The notes under the pieces are model-generated. The model searched no databases. It saw nothing but the letters and a program-made list of their open reading frames with translations, and had not been told where the DNA came from. Shown here piece by piece: positions 28,405 through 36,769 of a DNA stretch of 64,000 nt (the stretch's first letter is position 1; each line of letters begins with the position of its first letter). The translations under genes and the position numbers were made by a program. The DNA lies in NCBI RefSeq assembly GCF_921294215.1, contig NZ_CAKLDM010000002.1:992001-1056000 (forward strand), in the 5' to 3' direction. The stretch is from Vibrio marisflavi CECT 7928 (GTDB taxonomy: Bacteria; Pseudomonadota; Gammaproteobacteria; Enterobacterales; Vibrionaceae).

Positions 28405-29193
28405 TTGTGTTTATTTACTTCAATCGTTAAGCTAAGCGGAAGAATTTACTTACTTCATTTTTGTATTGTGAAAGCGACTGCGAACCTAGACAACCTTTTT
28501 GACAAAGCACTTCAAGTCTCTCCCTATTTAAAAGGTGAACCATACTCCAGTTCTATTGCTAGCGATAAGTTACTTTTTATGGGGAGAGATTGTTCTGCAC
28601 AAATCAATCACCTCTATGAAAGCTTGGCAGAGACATATCCAGAAGCAGGGAAAAGCTACTACTTAACTAGAACCTGGGATCTACTCTGCTGGCAACCTCT
28701 TTACTTATCCTTTGTCGCTATCTATCAATTGCAAGCTGTGCCAAAGATTCAGCAGATTGTGCAGTGCTTTCAACCGAACTCTATTTATGGCTTTTATTTT
28801 CCAAAAAGTGAAATGGAGAGCGATCAGATTCCTGATATGATCAAGAAAGTATCAATCGAACTAAAGGGGCTTTTTGATAACTATCGAGAGCAAATGAGCC
28901 AGTTCATTCGAATTCGACCGGGCTTTACCAATCATTTATTTGCAGATGCGCTGCTTAAATTAATCGTTAGGTTTCAGCAGACTAGTAAAGATTTACCTTC
29001 TCCAGACTGGCTGCAACATGCAAGACTATGGCTCCATCATTGCGGTTTGCCAACCTTATTAGCAGACAAGCTTATCTGTCCACCTTGTGGTACTCAGTTA
29101 TCGTATGTACGTACGAGCTGCTGTCAGGTGTATAGGTGCTCTGACGGAAGCTTATGCGACGATTGTCCTAGAGTTAATACCAATAGATCTTAG
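28405..29193 (+). CDS. FhuF-like siderophore ferric-iron reductase
   Basis: The open frame allows GTG 28405 (262 residues) or GTG 28468; neither has a good ribosome-binding site, so the start is unsure. The C-terminus carries CCQVYRCSDGSLCDDCP, the C-C-x10-C-x2-C pattern that binds the [2Fe-2S] cluster of FhuF. FhuF-type proteins reduce ferric siderophores in the cytoplasm to release iron. It starts just after the TonB2 cluster on the same strand. An ATTATCATTT stretch near 28398 resembles half a Fur site, and co-regulation by iron is inferred. Confidence 0.75.
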   Translation: MCLFTSIVKLSGRIYLLHFCIVKATANLDNLFDKALQVSPYLKGEPYSSSIASDKLLFMGRDCSAQINHLYESLAETYPEAGKSYYLTRTWDLLCWQPLYLSFVAIYQLQAVPKIQQIVQCFQPNSIYGFYFPKSEMESDQIPDMIKKVSIELKGLFDNYREQMSQFIRIRPGFTNHLFADALLKLIVRFQQTSKDLPSPDWLQHARLWLHHCGLPTLLADKLICPPCGTQLSYVRTSCCQVYRCSDGSLCDDCPRVNTNRS

Positions 29194-29363
29194 TGTCTAT
29201 ATGCTGAGTATCTATAAATATTTTTCATCGACGAAAATAATAAAGTGACTTGTTAGTATCCTCATATGAAGTTTCAAACTTGTGATATTTATCCATACAT
29301 TTAGTGTGGTTGTTCTATAGTTAAGATATAAAAAATAATCAGTCAGTTGCTAAGAGCCAAACT

Positions 29364-29993
29364 ATGTCAGATAAACCCGTATTTGTTGTGGCAGCGGAGG
29401 TTTCTGCTGAGTTGAATCGCGGAATGCAGATAGCAAAGCGATTACTTCTTGTTGCAAGTAATGCGCGTGCATTGGCACTTCGGGCGGGGACAAGTGCAGC
29501 TGGTTTTAAACCCATCACCGACTCCATCGATGAGTTGGTAAAAATTACGTTGGAAATATCAAGTTCTATAAACAGCAAAGCACAATTCGCTAGCCAAATT
29601 GCAACTGCCAATACTAGAGCTTCTTTTGCACTAACAAAATTTGAGGCGGTATATAGGCAGGTTGAGGCTGCCAAATATTTGTCCACACTCGACGGTGCTA
29701 GACAAAAAACATATGAAGAGCATCAAGTATTAACTGAGAAGTTTTGTGAAGAGATAAGTGCACTGCATGAATTACTAAAGGCTTTAGATAGTGAGCTGAG
29801 AGTTGCAGCTATTGTTTCTACCATGTTACGAGTAGAGGCATCTCAAGCAGAAGAGCAGTTCAAGGATCAACTGGATACCATTGCTGACAGTGTGAACGAG
29901 CTGGCTGATAAAGTGAAGCAACATGTACTTAAGTCTTTAACTCTATTTTCATCATTTCGTCAGGAAGAATATGCAATCAAAAACACTCTATAG
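29364..29993 (+). CDS. Soluble MCP-like coiled-coil protein
   Basis: The 209-residue protein has no signal peptide or membrane helix. Residues 25-65 (NARALALRAGTSAAGFKPITDS and on to IDELVKI) resemble the tip of the MCP cytoplasmic hairpin that contacts CheA and CheW, where the usual text is NALLLALNASIEAARAGE. Long amphipathic helices follow, as in four-helix signalling bundles. There is no separate sensor domain; the partner is probably the diiron protein whose start lies inside this gene (23-base overlap). It could be a degenerate cytoplasmic chemoreceptor or a signalling adapter. Confidence 0.65.
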   Translation: MSDKPVFVVAAEVSAELNRGMQIAKRLLLVASNARALALRAGTSAAGFKPITDSIDELVKITLEISSSINSKAQFASQIATANTRASFALTKFEAVYRQVEAAKYLSTLDGARQKTYEEHQVLTEKFCEEISALHELLKALDSELRVAAIVSTMLRVEASQAEEQFKDQLDTIADSVNELADKVKQHVLKSLTLFSSFRQEEYAIKNTL

Positions 29994-30711
29994 CCAAGGT
30001 GAACACCGCTGGGTCGCATTTGCTCGTGATCCAAGTAAGCCAGAAAAGGTGATTGATACCAATCAGTATATGATAGTCAATCGTGATCAAGCTATGTTAC
30101 TTGATCCGGGAGGAATAGAGTTATTTTCCTCAATGCTAGGCTGTGTCGTCAAAGAAATCTCTGTTGAACACATTACCCACCTGTTTGCCTCTCACCAAGA
30201 CCCAGACATTATTTCATCGCTAGGCTTATGGGATAAGGCTTTGCCAGAAGCAACGTTGCACTCTCCCTGGATTTGGGAAGGCTTTATTCGTCACTTTGGC
30301 ATGGATTCAATAAAGTACGATCCTATTGAAGATAGCGGGGGAAGTGTGTCTTTATCTGGATTGGAAGTGGAATTTATCCCCGCTCATTACATGCACTCGT
30401 CGGGCAATTTCTCTGTATATGACAAAGAGGCAAAGATCTTAATGTCCGGGGATATAGGAGCAGCGCTTGATTCTGTTGATGCTCCTTTCTATGTCGAAGA
30501 TTTTGACGCTCATATTCCAAAGATGAAATACTTTCATCAGAGATGGATGCCATCAAACAGGGCAAAACATGATTGGATTGAAAGAGTGAGTAAGCTCAAT
30601 GTTGATATGATGTGCCCACAACATGGCGGTATATTTAGAGGTGAGGATTTTAAGCGTTTCTTAGATTGGCTAGATACACTGGAAGTGGGAATTGCTGTTG
30701 GTAGTGAATAA
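29971..30711 (+). CDS. ODP-like diiron metallo-beta-lactamase-fold protein
   Basis: The 246-residue protein has the metallo-beta-lactamase fold of flavodiiron proteins but no flavodoxin domain. Likely metal ligands are His, Asp and Asp in FASHQDPD (about residues 71-78), His in PAHYMHSSGNF (about 137), Asp in MSGDIGAA (about 155) and His in CPQHGG (about 215). This matches the oxygen-binding diiron protein ODP, described in Treponema as an O2 sensor for chemotaxis. AGGAAG lies before ATG 29971. The overlap with the MCP-like gene indicates coupled expression and a joint sensing role. Confidence 0.75.
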   Translation: MQSKTLYSQGEHRWVAFARDPSKPEKVIDTNQYMIVNRDQAMLLDPGGIELFSSMLGCVVKEISVEHITHLFASHQDPDIISSLGLWDKALPEATLHSPWIWEGFIRHFGMDSIKYDPIEDSGGSVSLSGLEVEFIPAHYMHSSGNFSVYDKEAKILMSGDIGAALDSVDAPFYVEDFDAHIPKMKYFHQRWMPSNRAKHDWIERVSKLNVDMMCPQHGGIFRGEDFKRFLDWLDTLEVGIAVGSE

Positions 30712-31044
30712 AATTTGTAAGCATATTAACGACAATATCATGATTATTCAGAATATTGTCGGTGATATGCTAATTAACTCTTAGAATTTTAATTCAGAAA
30801 ATATACTGTTGTATGAACCCTGCTATCTGGTTGAAGAAATTGTTATTACCACAACGGTATTGGATACCGAATAAACGAGTAATAGAAGTTAAGGTGTTTG
30901 ATATCAATGATGGGAGTGGTTATAGATTAAATATAATTATGGGTTGTATATAATGGGTATAGAAATATAAATTATTTTCGTTTCAGTTTTGTATTAACTT
31001 TGCTATTCTCCCAACCTGCTTGAAACAATATTTATTGTTCCATT
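30712..31044. other. 333-base intergenic region
   Basis: Very AT-rich spacer between the ODP-like gene and the MFS gene. It starts with the inverted repeat at 30720-30771. A 46-codon frame at 30813-30953 has no ribosome-binding site and is not called. I see nothing else. Confidence 0.5.
30720..30771. repeat. Long interrupted inverted repeat
   Basis: AGCATAT-TAA-CGACAATAT pairs with ATATTGTCG-GTG-ATATGCT around a 14-base loop, giving seven plus nine base pairs with a symmetric three-base internal loop. It begins nine bases after the ODP-like stop. No clear T-tract follows, so it is either a weak terminator or an RNA structure. Confidence 0.6.
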
Positions 31045-32241
31045 ATGACTGAAAGAAAGAAGTTATTCATCGCTTTTATCGTATATATCGTAAATCCTTT
31101 AGGTGGGATGATAATCGATATGTATGTGCCTGCTTTGCCAGATATTAAAGCATTTTTCCATACCTCGACGAACCTTACTCAGTGGACTTTTACCATTGCA
31201 ATTATTGGCTTTGGGCTAGGGCAGTTGATCTCTGGCCCATTGTCCGATATTTATGGACGAAGAAAGCTGATATTAGCAGGAGTGATTGTTCAACTTTTGC
31301 TATTTCTTGCAATCATATTTGTAAACAGTGTTGAACTGTTTATCGTCTTAAGGGCACTGCAGGGGTTTGCCGTGGCATTAATTTGTATTCCTGCGCGAGC
31401 TGTCATAAAAGATATATATAGTGGTGAACAGTTTATGAAGGCGATGAACTGGGTTACGACCACTTTTGCAATGGGGATGATTGTGTCTCCATTTCTCGGC
31501 AGTTTGTTCACATTTTATTTCGGATGGCATTCTGTTTTTTGGTTTTTATTTATTTACGTTTTGTTTTCTGGGGTGCTTGTTTATTTTATTGTGCCTGAAA
31601 CAAAAACTAGAAACAAGAGTGTTAGCTTTAGCAAAATTAAGAATAACTATGCCGAGCTTTTTGGAAGTAAGCGTTTTATCCTAATGATGTTAATGGCCGG
31701 TACTTTCAGCAGCTCATTGCCAGCTTTCAACACAATAGGGCCTTTTCTTGTCCAAGAAGTGTTGCACCTTTCAGCTTTAGATTATGGGCGGATAGCTTTG
31801 TTACTTGGAGGAAGTTGGTTCCTTGGTAATTTAACTAGTCGTTTGCTGTTTGATTTATCAAAAACCAAGAAAACAGTTGGATGCTTTTTTGCTTCGTTAG
31901 TATCTGTTGCAGTGGCTATAGCCTATTTAAAATATGGCGGACAAATGAATCTGTTTGTACTCATTGCTCCGCTAGTTGTCGTAATTTTCTCAGCGGCTAT
32001 TTTGTTTCCAATATACTTAGGTGAATTGATTTCACCGTACGGGCATATCGCAGCGACAGCGAACTCCATTGTGTTTTCGGTATCTTGGTTTATGAGTGGA
32101 TTTCTTAGCTATTTAGCCGGAATGTTGAACGTACACAGTGTCATACCTTTCTTGTTGTTATTGTTAGCTAATACGATGTTCGCACTAGTTATTTTTGTGG
32201 CAATACAGAAAACCCTTGTGAAAAAAGAGTGTGAAGGATAG
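31045..32241 (+). CDS. MFS drug-resistance transporter, Bcr/CflA-like
   Basis: The 398-residue protein has about 12 hydrophobic helices, the early MDMYVPALP-type motif (GMIIDMYVPALPDIK, residues 21-35) and the MFS motif A LSDIYGRRK near residue 70. These are the features of the DHA1 Bcr/CflA subgroup, which exports drugs such as bicyclomycin and sulfonamides by proton antiport. The substrate here is unknown. It stands alone and converges on the NhaC-family gene, with a ten-base-pair hairpin overlapping its stop region. Confidence 0.85.
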   Translation: MTERKKLFIAFIVYIVNPLGGMIIDMYVPALPDIKAFFHTSTNLTQWTFTIAIIGFGLGQLISGPLSDIYGRRKLILAGVIVQLLLFLAIIFVNSVELFIVLRALQGFAVALICIPARAVIKDIYSGEQFMKAMNWVTTTFAMGMIVSPFLGSLFTFYFGWHSVFWFLFIYVLFSGVLVYFIVPETKTRNKSVSFSKIKNNYAELFGSKRFILMMLMAGTFSSSLPAFNTIGPFLVQEVLHLSALDYGRIALLLGGSWFLGNLTSRLLFDLSKTKKTVGCFFASLVSVAVAIAYLKYGGQMNLFVLIAPLVVVIFSAAILFPIYLGELISPYGHIAATANSIVFSVSWFMSGFLSYLAGMLNVHSVIPFLLLLLANTMFALVIFVAIQKTLVKKECEG

Positions 32242-32267
32242 AGAGCGTTCAATCCGATGAACGCTCT
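32242..32267. terminator. Hairpin between converging genes
   Basis: AGAGCGTTCA and TGAACGCTCT form a perfect ten-base stem with a six-base loop, directly after the MFS stop codon and ten bases before the NhaC-family stop. No strong T-tract follows on either strand, so it may work as a transcript end-protector rather than a classical terminator. Confidence 0.5.
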
Positions 32268-32276
32268 GATATGTCA

Positions 32277-33752
32277 TTACGCGGCTATCAAAAAAAACAG
32301 TGTGGTGAACGCTACAGCGACAATCACGTAAGGAAGCTGGGTGATGGCGTGTTGCATTGCAGTACAGCCAGAGCCCTGAGCGGAGATGACGGTTGAGTCG
32401 CTGAAAAAGCATGAATGACTACCCGCAGCTGACGCTGAAAGTAAAGCACCGATTGTCAGGTGCAGCGGTACTCCTAGATGTGCTGCAAGAGGAAAGACAA
32501 TTGGCATAGCAACGGCAAAAACTCCCCAAGAAGAGGCTGTAGCAAACACCAATGCTCCTGTTACCAAGAAGATAACTGCTGGGAATAGTTGGGCAGATAG
32601 GTGTGGCCCAACGGTCTCGATAACATACTGTGTAATCCCCAATGAGTCATTAACATGTTTAAGCATAAAGCCACCGATGACTGTAGCTAAAGGTAGTAGC
32701 ATCACTTTTATGCCATCGTAGACTGCGTCAAACATCTCATTCATTGTGATTAGCTTTTGCGCACCATAGAAACAGATAGTGAAAGCAATCGCAACGAATA
32801 CTCCAGCAAGTAAATCAATACCGAAATACCAGCTAGCAGCAACAAGAACAAACATAGGCAGAAGGAAGTTAATCAAACCCATTGTAGAATTTGAATGAGC
32901 TTTAATATCTGAACCGAAATCTATGTCTCTTGCACCATCTGGTTTTGTTTGGCCAGCTCTTGCTCGGCGTTCCGCCGTTTTCATTGCACCTAGGTCTGGT
33001 AGTTTTTCAGTTGCAACTAAGAAAACAACCGCGAGTGTTACCCAGCCGTAGGCCATGTATGGAATGGAACTAATGTACTCGTTAATGCCTTGTCCTGTTG
33101 TGGCGACACCGTTAGCTTCCAAAAGAGAGCTAAAAAATACCGCCCATGTAGAAATTGGGACGATAATACAGATAGGTGCAGCGGTTGAGTCAACGAGGTA
33201 AGCAAGTTTTTCTCGTGAGACTTTGTAGCTATCGGTAACTTTTTTCATAGAAGATGAAATTGCGATAGCATTTAAGTAATCATCAATGAAAATAACGATA
33301 CCCAGAACGAATGTCATGAGGAGAGATTGTTTTCGACTTCGAATTTTTGTGACGAGCAAATTGCTGAAGCTAAGTATACTGCCTCCTTTTTCTAATATGG
33401 CGATAAGACCACCCATCAAACCACACACTAGAATAATCCAAGCAATGGTGTCATTCACCATCACTTCCAGTGATATATTTACAATATGTTTTACAGCATT
33501 ATCGGGATCGAGCATCAGAGCACCCGCGATGGTGCCACAAAACAGTGCTTCTACTGTACGGTGTGTCGTTAGAGCAAATACGAGCACTAGTGCTGTGGGT
33601 AACAAGCTAAGCCAGCCGTAGTCTTGTCCTTTTGGGTGGGTGAGACCAATATAGGTAAATAAGCCTAAGGTTAAAACTACGATAAGGCTTAACATCGTAT
33701 GTCTATTTATATATCTAGTCGGTGAGCGAAGCGCCGAGCTATGTGTGTTCAT
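32277..33752 (-). CDS. NhaC-family antiporter of the polyamine locus
   Basis: ATG 33752 is chosen because AGGAG lies nine bases upstream and MNTHSSALRSP is a natural beginning; the open frame extends into puuA. The 491-residue protein has about 11-12 membrane helices and family features such as VFIDDYLNAIAIS and SAAGSHSCFFSDSTVISAQGSGC near the C-terminus. NhaC members exchange Na+ and H+ or carry organic ions and amino acids. Its position 15 bases behind puuA suggests it moves putrescine, agmatine or a pathway product. That role is inferred from context. Confidence 0.85.
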   Translation of the reverse strand: MNTHSSALRSPTRYINRHTMLSLIVVLTLGLFTYIGLTHPKGQDYGWLSLLPTALVLVFALTTHRTVEALFCGTIAGALMLDPDNAVKHIVNISLEVMVNDTIAWIILVCGLMGGLIAILEKGGSILSFSNLLVTKIRSRKQSLLMTFVLGIVIFIDDYLNAIAISSSMKKVTDSYKVSREKLAYLVDSTAAPICIIVPISTWAVFFSSLLEANGVATTGQGINEYISSIPYMAYGWVTLAVVFLVATEKLPDLGAMKTAERRARAGQTKPDGARDIDFGSDIKAHSNSTMGLINFLLPMFVLVAASWYFGIDLLAGVFVAIAFTICFYGAQKLITMNEMFDAVYDGIKVMLLPLATVIGGFMLKHVNDSLGITQYVIETVGPHLSAQLFPAVIFLVTGALVFATASSWGVFAVAMPIVFPLAAHLGVPLHLTIGALLSASAAGSHSCFFSDSTVISAQGSGCTAMQHAITQLPYVIVAVAFTTLFFLIAA

Positions 33753-33766
33753 AAATTTCTCCTGTC

Positions 33767-35110
33767 TTAAGCCGAGTGAAGCATCCAATCTATTTCTAGT
33801 GGCGTAACGACTCGTTCAAAGTCGGCAAGTTCACTGCGTTTGCATGCAAGATATAAATCAATGAAGTCACGAGAAAACTGCTCTGGTAACTCACTACTAT
33901 CGAGTGCTGTAAGTGCTTCTGGCATTCTAGTGGGTAGGTGTTGTGCTGGTTCATTGAGCGATGGTGGACACTGAGACGCCAAATAATTTGGGCTTGACAG
34001 TACTCCGCCCAAAACAGTAGCCACCAACAGGTATGGATTAACATCAGCGCCAGCGATTCGGTGCTCAATTCTACGATTCTTTGCGTCGCTGATTGGTACA
34101 CGTAGGGCGACGCCACGGTGATTTTCTCCCCAGTTTGCTGTTGTTGGAACATAGGCTCCGGGGATAAAACGGCGATACGAATTTACATTTGGGCAAAGCA
34201 GCGCCATAGTGCCACGTGCCTGAGCAAGCATAGCTGAAATTGTTTGATAAAATAGTTCGCTGGAAGATCCGTCTAAGTTCGAGAATAAATTGCGACCGTT
34301 CGCGTTGAGTAAGCTGATGTGTACATGTTGTCCACTTCCTGCTTGATCATGAAATGGTTTTGCCATAAAGGTTGCATCGAAGCCATGTTTGTTGGCTATT
34401 TGTCGAATCAATCTCTTTGCGAAAATAATATCGTCACAGGCTTTTAGCACGTTCTCAGAGTGATTAAAGTTTATCTCAAATTGACCAGGGGCAGATTCAG
34501 ACAGTGCACCTGAAGTATTGAGTTTCTGAATTACTGCTAAGCTATTGAGCTCTTGCAAGAACTCTGCGTAATCATCGAGCCCATCTAAATGATAAACTTC
34601 AGTTTCTGTTTCTCGAATATTCTTGCTAGGGTTAACTGCTGTTTGCAATTCCCCGTTTGGTCCTCGCTTTTTGTCTATCAAGTAAAACTCTAGCTCCATT
34701 GCGATAACAGGGTATTGGCCTCGCTCTTTCAATTCGTCAAGCATATTTTCTACGATGGTTCGGGCTAGAAGAGGGTGTGGTGTAGATATATTGTCATCAG
34801 TCATCGTAAGCAGAATTTGACCAACACTCGGGTTTGACGTTGGGATCAAGGTGTTTGTGATGGGGAAGCACAAATGATCGGGTTCTCCTAAATCTTCACC
34901 TAGCCCGGCAGTTTCTACGACGTTACCTTTGGTATCCAGAGAAATAGTAGAGAGTGGAAGCGCGACACCTTTTGAGAGTTTTTCTAGCGATTCGATGGGT
35001 ATCCGTTTTCCTCTAGGAGTTGCATTGATGTCTGTAAAAACCAGATCGATATGCTCTACATTGGGCCAACTCTTTTTAAAAGTAGCCACTTCTTGTAAGA
35101 ATGAATCCAC
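33767..35110 (-). CDS. puuA: Gamma-glutamylputrescine synthetase
   Basis: The 447-residue protein is of the glutamine synthetase fold and joins glutamate to putrescine with ATP. Motifs: VIAMELEFYL (metal Glu, about 138), SAPGQFEINF (about 207), GSGQHVHISL (about 260), NSYRRFIPGAYVPTTANWGENHRGVALRV (ATP and active-site loop, about 310-337) and RIEHRIAGADVNPYL (about 347). The adenylylation-site region of GlnA is absent, as in PuuA. It is divergent from puuD across about 300 bases that hold repeated candidate operators, and is followed by the NhaC-family carrier. Confidence 0.92.
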   Translation of the reverse strand: MDSFLQEVATFKKSWPNVEHIDLVFTDINATPRGKRIPIESLEKLSKGVALPLSTISLDTKGNVVETAGLGEDLGEPDHLCFPITNTLIPTSNPSVGQILLTMTDDNISTPHPLLARTIVENMLDELKERGQYPVIAMELEFYLIDKKRGPNGELQTAVNPSKNIRETETEVYHLDGLDDYAEFLQELNSLAVIQKLNTSGALSESAPGQFEINFNHSENVLKACDDIIFAKRLIRQIANKHGFDATFMAKPFHDQAGSGQHVHISLLNANGRNLFSNLDGSSSELFYQTISAMLAQARGTMALLCPNVNSYRRFIPGAYVPTTANWGENHRGVALRVPISDAKNRRIEHRIAGADVNPYLLVATVLGGVLSSPNYLASQCPPSLNEPAQHLPTRMPEALTALDSSELPEQFSRDFIDLYLACKRSELADFERVVTPLEIDWMLHSA

Positions 35111-35201
35111 TTTATTCTCCTATTATCAATAAGATAAATCTATTTTTGGAACCGTTTCTGTTTGAAAGTAGTGAACAGAATTAATCTAATGCCAGTCATC
35201 T

Positions 35202-35300
35202 CTTGTTCAATATTTCTAACATCTAAATTTAACTTACTATTAACATTTGGCATTGTGTTGCTCAATATAAATTCCATAAATGCCTATTTATTGAACGATA
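35202..35300. promoter_or_regulatory. Candidate PuuR operators between puuA and puuD
   Basis: Three related copies of one motif occur: CTTGTTCAATAT (35202-35213), GTTGCTCAATAT (35257-35268), both reading ATATTGARCAA on the minus strand, and TTATTGAACGATA (35288-35300) on the plus strand. The E. coli PuuR box also contains a TGAACA core within AT-rich flanks. With a puuR gene nearby, these are the likely repressor sites for both divergent promoters. Confidence 0.5.
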
Positions 35301-35405
35301 AGTGAGGCTTTGGTCACAATAATATGCTGTATGGAATAGATGTGTTGAAAATATCTAACAACAGTTGTAGTGTTTTTGTTAAATATTTTGTTGACAGGTT
35401 AATTC

Positions 35406-36164
35406 ATGAGTAATCAACATTCTCCAATCATTGGAATCGTGACTTGTTCAAAAAACTTAGGTGGCTACTCGATTCAAGCTGTGAACGAGTCTTATATTGA
35501 CGCTGTTGAGCAGTTCTCAGGTACACCGATTTTACTGCCCAGTGCAGCTGGTATTGGTCATTTAAACGAATTTCTTGATATGTGTGACGGTTTCCTATTC
35601 ACCGGTAGCCACTCAAATGTTGAACCTAGTCGCTATAACGCTGCTCATGATGAGTCTTATTTAGATAGAGCGAGAGATGAATTAGCACTGAATTTAATTC
35701 GTGCATCTGTCGATGCCAATAAACCTTGTTTTGGCATTTGTCGTGGATTTCAAGAAATGAATGTTGCGCTTGGTGGAACATTGGAGCCGTGTGTTCATGA
35801 GGCTGGTTACAATGATCACCGTGAAAACCCAACAGAGGATATGAGTGAAAAATATTCGGCATCTCATTCTGTCATTGTGCAAGAAAAAGGCATATTTGCC
35901 AGCTGGTTGTCTGACTCGAAAGAATTTGACAACAACGATTGCTTGGTTGAAGTGAACTCTTTGCACAACCAGGGCATAAAACACCTAGCGTCAAACTTAT
36001 CAATTGAAGCCAAAGCATTTGATGGACTTGTAGAGGCATTCAGCTTGCCTGATCACAAATATTTTATAGGTGTGCAGTGGCACCCAGAATGGAACCCAAT
36101 TCACAATTCGTTCTCTCAGCTTTTGTTCAAAAAATTTATTATGGCTGCGTCGAATAACAACTAG
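35406..36164 (+). CDS. puuD: Gamma-glutamyl-GABA hydrolase
   Basis: The 252-residue protein is a class I glutamine-amidotransferase-fold hydrolase that splits gamma-glutamyl-GABA into glutamate and GABA. The nucleophilic Cys lies in PCFGICRGFQEMNVALGG (about residues 108-125), and the catalytic His and Glu in GVQWHPEWNP (about 226-235). GFLFTGSHSNVEPSRY at 66-81 is a PuuD hallmark. It opens the plus-strand run puuD-puuR-puuC-puuB-aguB-aguA-gabD-gabT, with puuR only nine bases behind. Confidence 0.94.
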   Translation: MSNQHSPIIGIVTCSKNLGGYSIQAVNESYIDAVEQFSGTPILLPSAAGIGHLNEFLDMCDGFLFTGSHSNVEPSRYNAAHDESYLDRARDELALNLIRASVDANKPCFGICRGFQEMNVALGGTLEPCVHEAGYNDHRENPTEDMSEKYSASHSVIVQEKGIFASWLSDSKEFDNNDCLVEVNSLHNQGIKHLASNLSIEAKAFDGLVEAFSLPDHKYFIGVQWHPEWNPIHNSFSQLLFKKFIMAASNNN

Positions 36165-36173
36165 GTCAGTCAC

Positions 36174-36728
36174 ATGGAAAATGAACAAATTGGTCGAAGC
36201 ATTAGTAAGTTAAGAAAAGATCAAAGCTTGTCTCAAAGAGAGTTAGCCGATAAGGCAGGTATCACCCATAGCGCTATCTCATCTATTGAAAATGGAAAAG
36301 TGAGCCCGTCAGTAAGTTCACTGCAAAAAATCGTTAATGTGTTTGATATGTCGCTTTCAGAGTTTTTTACAATCGAGCAGCAAGACGATCAAAATAAAGT
36401 CGTTGTTAAGCCAGAGGAGTTGATTGAAATAGGCAATAACTCAGTTTCGATGAAGCTGGTTAGTCGTGGCAATAAGTCACAAATAATCGGCTTTCTGATT
36501 GAGGAGTATGCTCCATTTAGCACGACAGGAAGAGAAGAGATCAAACATGAAGGAGAGGAAGTAGGCACCATTTTACAAGGTGAGCTTGAGCTGGAATATA
36601 ACGGCGAAATCTACCTTCTCCGTGCGGGGGAGTCGTACGTCATTGATACGACATTACCGCATAAATTTACTAATAGAACAGATACCGCGTGCAAATTAAT
36701 CAGTGCACACACACCGACATCGTTCTGA
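36174..36728 (+). CDS. puuR: HTH-type repressor PuuR
   Basis: The 184-residue protein has an XRE-type helix-turn-helix at residues 5-62 (SLSQRELADKAGITHSAISS) and a C-terminal cupin at about 105-180 (GEEVGTILQGELELEYNG, GESYVIDTTLPHKFTN). That domain pair is the PuuR layout; in E. coli, PuuR represses the putrescine-utilisation genes and putrescine lifts repression. It is embedded in the operon it most likely controls. Repeated ATATTGARCAA-like motifs upstream of puuA/puuD and puuB are its candidate sites. Confidence 0.92.
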   Translation: MENEQIGRSISKLRKDQSLSQRELADKAGITHSAISSIENGKVSPSVSSLQKIVNVFDMSLSEFFTIEQQDDQNKVVVKPEELIEIGNNSVSMKLVSRGNKSQIIGFLIEEYAPFSTTGREEIKHEGEEVGTILQGELELEYNGEIYLLRAGESYVIDTTLPHKFTNRTDTACKLISAHTPTSF

Positions 36729-36769
36729 TGTTTTGTATTCAACACTCGTCTCATTAATTGGGGAGCAAT

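Noticed and set aside
30813..30953. A 46-codon plus-strand frame in the gap after the ODP-like gene
   Set aside because: No ribosome-binding site precedes the ATG and the product has no signal peptide, domain or recognisable sequence; the region is very AT-rich spacer.
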